DNA of 53,378 nucleotides from positions 1-53,378 of the forward strand of contig DATDGI010000363.1 of NCBI GenBank assembly GCA_036522155.1. Reading direction: 5' to 3'. The position numbers and the translations under genes were made by a program. Shown here piece after piece: positions 15,214 through 24,005 of this stretch. How positions within the stretch are numbered: position 1 is the first letter of the stretch; every line of letters starts with the position of its first letter. Under the pieces are notes generated by a model, which was not told the DNA's origin, made no database searches, and saw only the letters and a list, made by a program, of their open reading frames with translations. Origin of the DNA: UBA9676 sp036522155 (GTDB lineage: Bacteria > Actinomycetota > Actinomycetes > Streptosporangiales > Streptosporangiaceae).

Positions 15214-17074
15214 GGTAGGCCTCCACGACCTCGGTCCGGGCCCGCAACTGGGTCATGGTCCCTTCGGCCAGGATCGAGCCCTCCGCCATCACCACCACCG
15301 GGTCGCAGAACTCGTCCATGATGGCCAGTTCGTGCTCGACCATCAGGATCGTCATTCCCTCTTCGCACAGGGTGGTCAGCCGCTCGCCGATCCGCCGGGC
15401 CAGGTCCGGGTGCACGCCCGCCATCGGCTCGTCGAGCAGCAGCATGCCCGGATCGGTCATCAGCGCACGCATGATCTCGACCAGCCTCCGCTGACCTCCG
15501 GACAGGTCGCCGGCGTACTCGTTGGCGAACTTCTCCAGCCCGAACCGCTCCAGGATCTGCTCGGCCCGCGCGATCGCCGCGGACTCATCGGAGCGCCAGT
15601 ACCGCCGCCCGAGCACCGCCCCGCGGAGCGAATCCCCGCGGTTCGACGGCACCGCCGACAGCAGGTTCTCCATCACCGTGAGCCGCTTGAACTCGCTGGC
15701 CAGCTGGAACGTCCGGACCAGCCCCATCCGCGCCCGGCGGAAGGCCGGCAGCGAGGTCACGTCCTGCCCCAGATAGCTGACCGTCCCGGCACTGACCGGC
15801 AAGGTCCCCGCCAGCATGGCCAGCAGCGTCGACTTCCCCGCTCCATTAGGCCCAATCAGCCCGGTAAGAGTCCCCTTCCGGACCTCAAACGACACGTCAT
15901 GAACCGCCTTGACCCCGCCATAGTCCCGGCTGACCCCGCGCGCGGCCAGTACCACGTCGCCCACCCCGTCCGGGCTCCTGACGTGATCGGCACTGACCGC
16001 CGAAACCGCAGCCGTAACCGCGGGCGATCCGGCACCGTCCCCGTCCGCCGCACCAGGTGGCGCGGAGACCCCAGCTGGCGCGGGAACCCCCACGGGCGCG
16101 GGGACCCCGGCCGGCGCGGGAACCTTGATCACCCGCTTCCGCTCCGGCAGGACCCCCTGCGGCCTGAACCAGAGGAAGATCACGATCAGCAGCCCGATCG
16201 CCACCCACTCCAGCGACGGGATCAGGTTCGGCGGCAGGTTGTTGGAGGACGGTATGTACCGCGTGACCTCCTCGAAGCCGACCGGGACCAGCAGGGCACC
16301 GAGGATCGCGCCCCAGTGGTTGCCCGCCCCGCCGATGATCACAGCCGCGAACAGCACCACGGTCTCGGCGTAGCCCCAGGCCGCCGGGGACCAGGTGGTG
16401 ATGTAGCTGACCAGGATGCCACCGGACAGCCCGGCGATCGCGCCGCCGGTCACCAGCATCGCGGTCCGCATCGACAGCAGGTTCTTGCCGAGGGAGTCGG
16501 CGACCGCGTCGTTGTCGCGCATGGCCCGCAGCGAACGCCCGTAGGGCGATTCGGTGATCCGCCGGACGAACAGGAAGACCAGCGCGCACAAGACGATGGC
16601 GCCGATCGTGAAGACCCATTCGTAGCTGAGCGGCTGGATGCTGAACATGCCATTGCGCAGCGGCGTCGGGATCAGTGATAGCCCGGCATCGCCGTTGAGA
16701 AGCGGCCGGTAGTTCGTGGCCAGCAGGTTGAGCAGCACCGCGGTCACCAGCAGGCCGATCGCGGCGAAGTCGCCGCGCAGCCGGCGGCCGAACAGGAACG
16801 CGAACGGCAGGGCCACGACCCCGCCCGCGACGGCGGCGCCGATCCAGGGCAGCGGGAAGGGGAGGTTCCACCCGCCGATATAGGACTGGAACCCGCCGTT
16901 GGCGGTGGCGGCCGGAAGCGCGAGGATCGCCGCCGCGTATCCCCCGGCCGCCTGGAAGATGATGAAGCCGAAATTGGTGACGCCCGATATCCCGAACTGC
17001 TGGTTCAGGCCGAGGCAGGCCATCGCGTCGACAGCGCCGTAGATCAGGATGTTGATCACGTAGAACGCGTTCAC
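15203..17074 (-). CDS. Fused ABC permease-ATPase (LivM-LivG)
   Basis: A 623-aa fusion. Residues 1-310 form the LivM-type permease, with about ten hydrophobic helices and the conserved loop TESPYGRSLRAMRDNDAVADSLG. Residues 311-370 are a Pro/Ala/Gly linker with near-repeats of VPAPAG/VPAPVG. Residues 371-623 are the LivG ATPase: Walker A GPNGAGKST, signature LSGGQRRLVEIMR, Walker B MLLLDEPMAGVHP. It replaces the usual separate livM and livG genes, so the importer is LivH + LivM-LivG + LivF + binding protein. It starts at the ATG at 17074, 19 bp after the livH stop. The substrate is not fixed by the permease; the FAH gene upstream hints at an organic or aromatic acid. Confidence 0.95.
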   Translation of the reverse strand: MNAFYVINILIYGAVDAMACLGLNQQFGISGVTNFGFIIFQAAGGYAAAILALPAATANGGFQSYIGGWNLPFPLPWIGAAVAGGVVALPFAFLFGRRLRGDFAAIGLLVTAVLLNLLATNYRPLLNGDAGLSLIPTPLRNGMFSIQPLSYEWVFTIGAIVLCALVFLFVRRITESPYGRSLRAMRDNDAVADSLGKNLLSMRTAMLVTGGAIAGLSGGILVSYITTWSPAAWGYAETVVLFAAVIIGGAGNHWGAILGALLVPVGFEEVTRYIPSSNNLPPNLIPSLEWVAIGLLIVIFLWFRPQGVLPERKRVIKVPAPAGVPAPVGVPAPAGVSAPPGAADGDGAGSPAVTAAVSAVSADHVRSPDGVGDVVLAARGVSRDYGGVKAVHDVSFEVRKGTLTGLIGPNGAGKSTLLAMLAGTLPVSAGTVSYLGQDVTSLPAFRRARMGLVRTFQLASEFKRLTVMENLLSAVPSNRGDSLRGAVLGRRYWRSDESAAIARAEQILERFGLEKFANEYAGDLSGGQRRLVEIMRALMTDPGMLLLDEPMAGVHPDLARRIGERLTTLCEEGMTILMVEHELAIMDEFCDPVVVMAEGSILAEGTMTQLRARTEVVEAYLVG

Positions 17075-17093
17075 GCGCCGCCTCGCTCCCCTG

Positions 17094-17960
17094 TCATGCC
17101 CGCTCTCCGAGCAGTCCGGTCGGGCGCACGCCCAGCATGACCAGCAGCGCCACGAACGCGACCACGTACTTGTAGTCGGCGGGAATGAAGACCGCGCTGA
17201 TCTCGGTGGCCAGGCCGATCACCACCGCTCCGATCATCGCGCCGTAGGCCTGGCCCGGCCCGCCGAGGAAGACCGCGGCCAGGATGAGGACCAGGAATAT
17301 GTCGGTGCTGGTCGAGTCGAAACTGCCCGCGTCCATCGCGAACACCACGCCCGCCAGGCCGCACAATGCGCCGGTGAGCGCCCAGGTAAAGTTGATGACC
17401 CGGCTGGTCCGGATGCCGCAGTTGCGGGCGAGCGTGCGGTTGGCGGCGGTGGCCCGCATGGCCTTGCCCAGCTTGGTGTAGCGCAGCACGACGTGCACCC
17501 CGGCCATCACGGCCACCGCCATGGCCATGATGACCAGCTGCACCGTGGTCAGGTTGAGCCCGCCGGCCTGGAACGACGGCCCGTTCCCCATGGTGTAGGA
17601 CACGGGGATGCCGCCGGCCAGCGCCTCCACCCCGAACTCGATGATCAAGGTCATGCCGAGGGAGACGATCACCATCGTGATGGGTGACGCCCCGCGCCGC
17701 TGGAACGGCGCGTAGATCCCGGCATTCAGCGCCACCGACGCGACCGCGCACGCGGGTATCGCTACCAGCAGGCCGATCCAGACGGATATGTGGTTCTCGT
17801 TCACCAGGTAGGCCACGAACGCGCCCAGGATCATCACTCCGCCGTAGGCCAGGTTGAGCACGTTGGTGACGCCGAACTGGAGGGTGAACCCGACCGATGC
17901 GATCGCCAGCACCGCCGCGGTCACCAGGCCGAAGCCGATGGAGGCGATGAACAGGCTCAC
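17094..17960 (-). CDS. livH: Branched-chain amino acid-type ABC permease (LivH)
   Basis: LivH-type permease of 288 aa with about eight membrane helices. Family features are SVGFTLQFGVTNVLNLAYGG near the N-terminus, the EAA-like segment KLGKAMRATAANRTLARNCGI, and the late GGPGQAYGAMIGAVVIGL. I chose the GTG at 17960 (VSLFIASIGFG), the normal LivH N-terminus with GGGAG 13 bases upstream. The frame also has a GTG at 17996 giving 12 more residues but no ribosome-binding site, and it would overlap a strong hairpin. Confidence 0.92.
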   Translation of the reverse strand: MSLFIASIGFGLVTAAVLAIASVGFTLQFGVTNVLNLAYGGVMILGAFVAYLVNENHISVWIGLLVAIPACAVASVALNAGIYAPFQRRGASPITMVIVSLGMTLIIEFGVEALAGGIPVSYTMGNGPSFQAGGLNLTTVQLVIMAMAVAVMAGVHVVLRYTKLGKAMRATAANRTLARNCGIRTSRVINFTWALTGALCGLAGVVFAMDAGSFDSTSTDIFLVLILAAVFLGGPGQAYGAMIGAVVIGLATEISAVFIPADYKYVVAFVALLVMLGVRPTGLLGERA

Positions 17961-17995
17961 CGGGCGGCCGCTCCCGGATGGGCGGGGTGTCCCCA

Positions 17996-18028
17996 CCCGC
18001 CCGGGCGCTGATGAAGCACCCGGGCGGG
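17996..18028 (-). terminator. Strong intergenic hairpin between the binding-protein gene and livH
   Basis: Perfect 10-bp arms CCCGCCCGGG / CCCGGGCGGG around a 13-base loop, 23 bases past the binding-protein stop. No U-run follows on the minus strand, so it is more likely a partial terminator or 3'-end stabiliser, letting the binding protein be made in excess of the membrane subunits. Confidence 0.6.
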
Positions 18029-18051
18029 CGGGAGACGGTGGGCCGATCCGG

Positions 18052-19392
18052 TCATCCGGTCAGGGCCCTGAGCTGGGCGGCGCTGATGTTGCCTATGACG
18101 TTCACCGTGCCGTTCGCACTGTAGGTGTCGATCTGGAAGATACCCGTCGAGTCGTGGTAACTGTCGAAGTTAGTCGGACCGCCAGGGCCTTCGTAACGGA
18201 TCGACTTACCGGACTTGAGCGCGGACGAGCACTGGACGAACGAGTAGCACACCGTCGCGCCGGGCACGCCATTACCGATCTTGATAATGTCCGGCCCGTA
18301 CACGCTGGGGGTGGTGCTCTTCGACATGATCATGGCCAGTGCGGCCAGGTTGATGCCGTCGTACAGGTGGACACCGCCGGGCGCGCTCAGGTAGGTGGTG
18401 AAGTTGCCGGAAGTGCCCGGGACCTTGCCCTGCTGCGAGAGCAGCGCGGCCTTGAACGGGCCGTAGGCGGGCCCGGCGGTCTCGGTCACCAGGTTGTCGG
18501 CGTGGAAGGTGGACGCGAACGTGCTCGCGCCCACGGCCGCCGCCGCCGCCTTGAAGAACGGTGGCGAGATCGCCGCCGAGGTGGCCAGGATCGGGATGGT
18601 CTTGCCGTGGTTGAGCTGCTTGATCTCACTGAACAGGGTGGGGTCAGCCGTGCCCAGCGCCTCGGTCATGATGGCCTGCGGGTGCGACTGGATGATCGCC
18701 GCTGCCTCGGTGCGGAACGTGGTCGCCTTTAGGTCCAGCGTCTGGTTGGTGGTGACGGTGATGCCCGCCTTCTTCAGCCCGGCGATGGCCGGCTGCACGA
18801 AGGTCTGCGACCCGATGTCGTTGCCGAACGCGAGTGCGACCCGCTTGTACCCGAGGTTCTGGGCTATCACCACCATCGCGTAGGCCTCTTCGAGGTCAGG
18901 CGGGACCAGCCGGTAGAAGTACGGGAAGTGGACATGGTCGAACTCGGACTGCCCGGTCATGCAGAACATCGCCATCTTGCGCGCGTTGATGATCGGGACC
19001 ACGGAGGCTGCCTCGTCCGAGGTGCAGCCGATCACCAGCGCCAGGTTCGGCGTGCTGGCGAACAGCTGGTTGACCGCGGGCACGGCGTCGGCGGGCTCGC
19101 CACGGGTGTCCACGCTCTTGCAGGACAGCTTGTGGCCGAGCACGCCGCCAGCGGCGTTGATGGCAGTGGTCGCGCCATAACAGGTGGCCAGGTATGTCGG
19201 GCCGAGCGCGGCGTCGACACCGCTGAATGGGGCGACGTCGGCGACGGTCAGGGTGGAGCCCGAGGCCGGGGCCGAGGAGCTGGATGGCGCGCCGGAGCTG
19301 CTACTGCTACTGCAGGCGGCGAGGACGAGCGCGAGGGCGGCCACAGCGGCCACTGCCGCCAGCCGCACCGGGCGGAGCGTCGTGGACTTCAT
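18052..19392 (-). CDS. ABC importer substrate-binding lipoprotein (LivJ/LivK type)
   Basis: A 446-aa extracytoplasmic binding protein anchored by a lipidated cysteine. It has a signal peptide with lipobox LVLAAC near residues 22-27 and a Ser-rich linker, then a periplasmic-binding-protein type 1 fold (VADVAPFSGVDAALG; LVIGCTSDEAASVVPIINAR; VALAFGNDIGSQ). The ATG at 19392 has GGAGGGACTT directly upstream. It precedes the permease genes on the same strand and follows the FAH gene by 68 bp. HAAT importers take up branched-chain amino acids, amides, urea or aromatic acids; the sequence alone does not choose among these. Confidence 0.93.
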   Translation of the reverse strand: MKSTTLRPVRLAAVAAVAALALVLAACSSSSSSGAPSSSSAPASGSTLTVADVAPFSGVDAALGPTYLATCYGATTAINAAGGVLGHKLSCKSVDTRGEPADAVPAVNQLFASTPNLALVIGCTSDEAASVVPIINARKMAMFCMTGQSEFDHVHFPYFYRLVPPDLEEAYAMVVIAQNLGYKRVALAFGNDIGSQTFVQPAIAGLKKAGITVTTNQTLDLKATTFRTEAAAIIQSHPQAIMTEALGTADPTLFSEIKQLNHGKTIPILATSAAISPPFFKAAAAAVGASTFASTFHADNLVTETAGPAYGPFKAALLSQQGKVPGTSGNFTTYLSAPGGVHLYDGINLAALAMIMSKSTTPSVYGPDIIKIGNGVPGATVCYSFVQCSSALKSGKSIRYEGPGGPTNFDSYHDSTGIFQIDTYSANGTVNVIGNISAAQLRALTG

Positions 19393-19460
19393 AAGTCCCT
19401 CCGAATTCCGGTTGAGTGAATTGGTATGACCAGTGGCGGGAGGCCAGGCCGGGCGGCGGG

Positions 19461-20366
19461 TCAGAATCCGCTGACCGGCTTATCTACGGGCTGCCACCGC
19501 CAGTCGGCGGGGGCGCCCTTCTCGGCGACAATGCGATTGCGGATGGTGCCAACCTTCTCGACGGTGATCTCGATGACGTCACCGGGCTCCATCCACACCG
19601 GTGGCGTCCGGGCGAAGCCGACGCCGCCCGGGGTGCCGGTGGCGATGACGTCTCCTGGGGCCAGGTGCGTGAACGAGGAGAAGAACTCGACGGCAGCCGG
19701 GACGCTGACCAGCATCTGGGAGGTGCGGGCCGACTGCATCACGGTGCCGTTGAGGGTGGAACTGATGGCGAGGTCGCTGACGTCCACCTCATCGGTGGTT
19801 ACCACCTCGGGGCCGATCGGCATGGTGCCGACGAAGTTCTTGCCCGCCGTCCACTGGGTGCCGGCCCGCTGCCAGTCGCGGCAGGACGCGTCGTTCAGCA
19901 CGACAAAGCCGGCGATGGCGGCGAGCGCGTCCTCCGCCGGGATGTACCGCCCGCCGGCGCCGATCACGATGCCAAGCTCGGCCTCGTAGTCGAACCGGCT
20001 GGTCAGGGCGGGCTTCACCAGGTCAGCGTAGGGGCCGAGGACGCTGTCGGCCCCGCGAACGAACGCGTCCGGCCAGGTCGGCACGGCCCGGCCGCCCTCC
20101 AGCGCGTGCTCGCTGTAGTTGAGGCCGAGGCACAGGATGCGCGGCGGGGTGGGCACGGCGGGGGCGAAGTCGGCGGGCTCGACCTCGCGGCCGTCGGCGG
20201 CCTGCAGGCCGCGGATGGCGTCCATGGCCGGCTCCCCCGCTTCCAGCACGTGCTGGAGCGCTGACATCCGCGGGTCGCCGGTGGCCTCGGCGACGTCGAC
20301 GTAGCCGGAGCGGCCCATGACGTGCAGGCGCGGTCCCTGGGGCGTGACGATCGTGGCAAGCCTCAC
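19461..20366 (-). CDS. Fumarylacetoacetate hydrolase (FAH)-family protein
   Basis: A 301-aa FAH-superfamily enzyme (acylpyruvate hydrolase, hydratase or isomerase type). It has ILCLGLNYSEHALE before the catalytic domain, the metal-binding RFDYEAELGIVIG near residue 140, DWQRAGTQWTAGKNFVGTMPIGP, and the late ATGTPGGVGFA. FAH enzymes split or isomerise 2-oxo acids from aromatic or sugar-acid breakdown; the substrate is not evident. The GTG at 20366 has AAAGGAGA nine bases upstream; the longer frame beyond it is unsupported. As first gene of the importer operon and divergent from a GntR regulator, it probably acts on the imported compound. Confidence 0.9.
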   Translation of the reverse strand: MRLATIVTPQGPRLHVMGRSGYVDVAEATGDPRMSALQHVLEAGEPAMDAIRGLQAADGREVEPADFAPAVPTPPRILCLGLNYSEHALEGGRAVPTWPDAFVRGADSVLGPYADLVKPALTSRFDYEAELGIVIGAGGRYIPAEDALAAIAGFVVLNDASCRDWQRAGTQWTAGKNFVGTMPIGPEVVTTDEVDVSDLAISSTLNGTVMQSARTSQMLVSVPAAVEFFSSFTHLAPGDVIATGTPGGVGFARTPPVWMEPGDVIEITVEKVGTIRNRIVAEKGAPADWRWQPVDKPVSGF

Positions 20367-20524
20367 GTGCCGGGTCTCCTTTGGTGCGGGCCGAGCGGCG
20401 GTCTCGGTAGGGGTGGCGGGGTGGTCACACCTGCCGCGCCCTGGTGATGCCCCGGCGGGCGCGGGCCCCGGCGCCGGGCCTGCTTGCCGCACCGGTCGCG
20501 GAACGGACGGCCAGCGCCGGTTCT

Positions 20525-20552
20525 GATTGGTTGACTTGTGCAGATTGGTTGA
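20525..20552 (+). repeat. Paired GATTGGTTGA direct repeat
   Basis: GATTGGTTGA occurs at 20525-20534 and 20543-20552, 18 bases apart start to start. Two shorter GATTGGT copies recur at 20630 and 20639 near the gntR start. These could be regulator half-sites. Confidence 0.5.
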
Positions 20553-20580
20553 GCATAGGTCTGTATACAAACAGGGTCAA
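20552..20580 (-). promoter_or_regulatory. Promoter of the FAH/importer operon with GntR-type operator in the spacer
   Basis: On the minus strand TTGACC (20575-20580) and TATGCT (20552-20557) are separated by exactly 17 bases. The spacer contains the palindrome TGTATACA (20562-20569). A regulator bound there would block RNA polymerase, fitting repression by the divergent GntR protein. Confidence 0.65.
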
Positions 20581-20685
20581 GAGTGTTAACTGGAAGAAAA
20601 CACAGGTAGGAGGGTCACAGTATGGTCTCGATTGGTATGATTGGTTGCGTTGGGGACGTCCAGCTTGGGACCAGGGTGGAGCAGG

Positions 20686-21477
20686 ATGGCGCGCACCAAG
20701 GGGGACATCCCGGCTATCCCGGCTGACCGGGTACGCCGGCTGGCCGAGATCATCCTCGCCGATTCCCGGCGGGACGGCCTGCGGCCCGGATCGCGGCTGC
20801 CCACCGAGCGGGAACTGGCGGCCAGCCTGGGCGCTCCCCGCACCTCGGTCCGGCGCGCGCTGGCCGTGCTGGAGGCCGAAGGCCACATCTCCCGAGAGGT
20901 GGGGCGCGGCACGTTCCTGCGTGACCCGCACTGGGCCCGGCCCGGGGCCGGCGGCACCGCTCCCGGTGACGGCGACGGCGACGGGACGGACTCGGACCCG
21001 GCCGGGATGGACTCGAGCCCGGGCGGGACAGACTCGGGCCCGGGCGGCACGGGATTCGCGCCGGCGGACGTGATGGCGATCAGGCGGATGCTCGAGCCGT
21101 CAGCGATGCGTCTGGTGGTGGCCTGGGCGACGGCCGCCGACTTCCAGGAGATGGACCGCTGCCTGGCCGGCGGGGAGCGGGCCGAGAGCTTCGACGAGTT
21201 TGAGTACTGGGACCTGGCCCTGCACCGCTGCATCCTGGCGGCCAGCCACAGCCCGCTGCTCGCGCGGCTGTATGCGGTCATCGACGCGGCCCGGCACGGC
21301 CGGTACTGGGGCGACCTCAAGCGGCGCAGCGCCTCCCGCGAGCGCCAGCGGATCTACCAGGGCGACCACCGCGAGCTGGTGGCCGCGCTGCGGGCCAGGG
21401 ACCCCGACCGGGCGGTGGAAGCGATGCGCACCCACCTGGCCCGCGTCTCCAGCCATCTGTTCGACGAGACCAGCTGA
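20686..21477 (+). CDS. GntR/FadR-family transcriptional regulator
   Basis: A 263-aa regulator. The N-terminal winged helix-turn-helix (residues ~10-75) reads LRPGSRLPTERELAASLGAP then TSVRRALAVLEAEGHISREVGRGTF, the classic GntR fold. The C-terminal all-helical FCD ligand domain (~120-260) has conserved polar residues in EYWDLALHRCILAASHSPLL and GDHRELVAALRARD. Between them lies a Gly/Asp/Ser linker made of imperfect repeats (SSPGGTDSGPGGTG). The ATG at 20686 follows GGAGCAGG. Divergent from the FAH/importer operon, it probably represses that operon and responds to its substrate or an intermediate. Confidence 0.93.
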   Translation: MARTKGDIPAIPADRVRRLAEIILADSRRDGLRPGSRLPTERELAASLGAPRTSVRRALAVLEAEGHISREVGRGTFLRDPHWARPGAGGTAPGDGDGDGTDSDPAGMDSSPGGTDSGPGGTGFAPADVMAIRRMLEPSAMRLVVAWATAADFQEMDRCLAGGERAESFDEFEYWDLALHRCILAASHSPLLARLYAVIDAARHGRYWGDLKRRSASRERQRIYQGDHRELVAALRARDPDRAVEAMRTHLARVSSHLFDETS

Positions 21478-21559
21478 CAGGGGCCCACCGCGGAGAGGTG
21501 GTCGCTAGTGGCTGTCCTGGCGACCCAAATCGACCAAGTCGCCTCCAAGGGGAGCGTGG

Positions 21560-22588
21560 TTAGGGGGCTATGCGCTGGCAGAGCCAGGCCAGAGCGAGCG
21601 GGTAGCGGTAGTCGATCGCCATGTGGGTGGCGTCGAACAGCTCGAAGCGGATCACCTCGTCCGGTACCCCCGCCTCGCGCAGTGCGGCCCGGAACGCCTG
21701 CGCCCCGAGGTCGAGGAAGTATTCGTCCCTGGTGCCGGCGTCGATCCAGACCGCCCGCAGCGCCCGCAGCCCGGCGGCGTAGCGCGGCACCATCCGCACC
21801 GGGTCCCAGTCCAGCCACCGCTGCCAGATCTGGGGCCGGAGCACCCCGGTGTGCGGGTCGAACGGCAGCACGACGGTGCCGTCCTCCTCGGCCGAGAAGC
21901 AGGCCGACACCCCGAGCAGCATGAGCAGGTGCGGGTCCTCCTCCTTGGTGAACGCAGTGCGTGACCGGAAGTCCGCCCACCAGCGCCAGATGTCGCCGCC
22001 GTAGTCGCGCAGGTGACGCACGTCCTGGGCGAACTCGGGCAGGTAGGAGAACTCATACAGCGAGTCCCCGGCGTGGGTGGCCAGCGCGCCGAACAGGTCC
22101 GGGCGGAGCATCGGGGTGATCATGGCCCCGAACCCGCCGCTGGACTTGCCCATGATCGCCCGGTGGCCGGCGTCCGGCAGCGTCCGGTACCGGCCGTCCA
22201 CCCACGGCACGACCTCGTCGCACAGGTAGGAGTGGTACCGGCCGGTGCCCGGTGAGTCGACGAACTGGCTGCCCCCGTAGCCGGTCCAGGCGTCCACGTA
22301 GACCACGATGGCCGGGGGCGCCTGGCCGCCCGCGAACACCGCGTCGGCGGTCTCGGGGAACGGCTGCCGGTACGGCGCCCGGTTGCCCCACATGGCCACG
22401 TGGCCGGTATAGCCCTGGATCACGTACACCACCGGGTAGGCCCGGGACGGCTCGTCGTCGTAGCCGGGCGGCAGGTAGACCCAGATGGGGCGCTGGTCCG
22501 GATCGCCCAGCGGGTTGCCCCGCAGCAACTCACTGGTGATCACCTGGTGGTCGATCCGGCCGGCCAGTTCCGCGGACCAGGGCAGCAT
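21560..22588 (-). CDS. Putative esterase (alpha/beta-hydrolase, esterase-D-like)
   Basis: A 342-aa hydrolase of the putative-esterase family. An N-terminal strand-rich part (RPIWVYLPPGYDDEPSRAYP) leads to VVYVIQGYTG. The nucleophile elbow is GKSSGGFGA near residue 165. The likely acid is the Asp in WIDAGTRDEYF, and the His is in FDATHMAIDYRYP near the C-terminus, completing a Ser-Asp-His triad. The ATG at 22588 has GAGGAGGCCTCC upstream. No signal peptide is seen, so it is probably cytosolic. It is convergent with gntR. The natural ester is unknown. Confidence 0.85.
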   Translation of the reverse strand: MLPWSAELAGRIDHQVITSELLRGNPLGDPDQRPIWVYLPPGYDDEPSRAYPVVYVIQGYTGHVAMWGNRAPYRQPFPETADAVFAGGQAPPAIVVYVDAWTGYGGSQFVDSPGTGRYHSYLCDEVVPWVDGRYRTLPDAGHRAIMGKSSGGFGAMITPMLRPDLFGALATHAGDSLYEFSYLPEFAQDVRHLRDYGGDIWRWWADFRSRTAFTKEEDPHLLMLLGVSACFSAEEDGTVVLPFDPHTGVLRPQIWQRWLDWDPVRMVPRYAAGLRALRAVWIDAGTRDEYFLDLGAQAFRAALREAGVPDEVIRFELFDATHMAIDYRYPLALAWLCQRIAP

Positions 22589-22684
22589 GGAGGCCTCCTC
22601 GGGGACGGGCGCCCGGCGGCGCACGTCCCGATCCTCCCCCGCCGGGCCGGCTAACCCGCGCGCGGGGCGGGGTGCCACACCGGC

Positions 22685-23959
22685 TCAGCCGCGGGCCGGG
22701 TCGGCCACCCGGGCCAGCAGCAGCGGCTCGCCGGTCACGGTGTCCGCCACCAACAGCAGGTAGGGCCGGTTGAACACCACCTGCGAGCGGGGCGCGGGCG
22801 CCGCACCCGCGATGATCCCCACGGACGTGGCCGCGCTGGCCACCGTGCCCTTCTCCGCCACGGCCAGCGTGGCCGCGTGCTGGACCAGCCCGATGCAGCA
22901 GGCCTGCCGGGACAGCCCGGAGAAGTCGGCGGAAGAGGTGAACGCGATCCCCATCCCCAGCTGCTCGAGCACCGGATCCATGGACGTGCTGGCGGCCATG
23001 CTGACCTTGGGCAGCGAGACGGCGGTCAGCGGGGCGCCCGGGGCGGCCAGGGCGCGGCTGACCGCGGTCAGGGTGGCGGTCGCCAGCGCCGGGCAGCCAG
23101 GGCCGGCCGGGGGCAGCAGCGCCAGCATGGCCAGCCGGCCGCCCCGGTAGGGCAGCGCGACGGCCGTCCAGCCCTGGTCCCGGGCGGCGGCGAAGCCGCT
23201 GCCGTTGAGGTAGTGCGCGGTCACCGGCTGGCCCGCCGCGGTGGTGAAGCGGCCCGGCATGGTCTCCGCCGGGTCGAACGGGTTCCGCCAGGCGGCGTTC
23301 AGGTACAGCGCGTCGGTGAGCAGCCAGCCGGTGTGGTCAAGCGACCCGGGCGGCAGCAGCGCCGGGATGTGGCCACGGGTGTCGGCCGCCACCGCGGCGT
23401 TGATGGCCTGCCGGGCCTGCCCCGGCGCGGTCAGCAGCGGCAGGTGCGCCAGCCGGGCCTGGTAGCCCGCCCGCAGGGCGGCCAGGTAGGGAGGGTCGGT
23501 CACCAGTGACGGGTCGGCCCAGATCCGGTTGCTGATGCTGACGGTCACGCCGGGCCGGTCCAGCGAGCCCAGTAGCGCGGTCCGGGTCCGGAGCCTGGCC
23601 AGCAGCGCGGCCCGCCCGGCCGGCAGGCCGAGCACGCCGGACATGGCGGCCTGGGTCGTCCCGCGCGCTCCCAGGTAGGCCATGCCCAGCCCGGATGCCA
23701 GGCTGGCGGGCGAGAACGCCAGGTTGGCCCGGGGGTCCTGGCGGCACCGCGAGGTCAGCACGTTCAGGCCAAACGAGGCGTCCGCCTGGCCGGCCGCGCG
23801 CAGGGTGGCTAGCTGCGCCGCGGTGAGGGTGGCCGGCAGAGTGGGCAGGGCCGGCTGGGCGGGGCCTGGTGGCACGGATGCCGCCGTCCCGCAGCCGGTC
23901 GCGGAAGCGGCCAGGAACGCCCCCGCGGCGAGGGCGGCCAGCCGGGGCATGGGTCTCAT
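22685..23959 (-). CDS. Serpin-family protease inhibitor, predicted lipoprotein
   Basis: A 424-aa serpin. The signal peptide has lipobox SATGC near residues 18-22, so it should be anchored outside the cell. Serpin hallmarks are ANLAFSPASLASGLGMAYLGARG, the shutter LTDALYLNAAWRNPFDP, LPKVSMAAS, and the C-terminal VFNRPYLLLVADTVTGEPLLLARV. The hinge EKGTVASAATS matches the small-residue pattern of inhibitory serpins; counting from it puts P1 near the G of IIAGAA, suggesting an elastase-like target (inference). The ATG at 23959 is the likely start, with only a weak upstream site. Divergent from the E1 gene. Serpins are uncommon in bacteria. Confidence 0.9.
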   Translation of the reverse strand: MRPMPRLAALAAGAFLAASATGCGTAASVPPGPAQPALPTLPATLTAAQLATLRAAGQADASFGLNVLTSRCRQDPRANLAFSPASLASGLGMAYLGARGTTQAAMSGVLGLPAGRAALLARLRTRTALLGSLDRPGVTVSISNRIWADPSLVTDPPYLAALRAGYQARLAHLPLLTAPGQARQAINAAVAADTRGHIPALLPPGSLDHTGWLLTDALYLNAAWRNPFDPAETMPGRFTTAAGQPVTAHYLNGSGFAAARDQGWTAVALPYRGGRLAMLALLPPAGPGCPALATATLTAVSRALAAPGAPLTAVSLPKVSMAASTSMDPVLEQLGMGIAFTSSADFSGLSRQACCIGLVQHAATLAVAEKGTVASAATSVGIIAGAAPAPRSQVVFNRPYLLLVADTVTGEPLLLARVADPARG

Positions 23960-24005
23960 GCTGCTTGGACGCCGCGGGTAGCCGGCTGGTTCCGGTCCGG
24001 CATCC

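Larger units (their letters stand above)
20367..20685. promoter_or_regulatory. Divergent control region between the FAH/importer operon and gntR
   Basis: 319 bp without a gene. It is much more AT-rich than its surroundings from about 20520 to 20650. It contains a minus-strand promoter with an embedded TGTATACA palindrome (20552-20580), four GATTGGT elements (20525, 20543, 20630, 20639), and the GGAGCAGG site of the GntR gene. 20367-20520 is GC-rich leader with nothing recognisable. Confidence 0.6.

Noticed and set aside
21519..21543. GGCGAC / GTCGCC hairpin between gntR and the esterase gene
   Set aside because: Six-base stem with a 13-base loop and no U-run; not better than chance in this GC-rich DNA.
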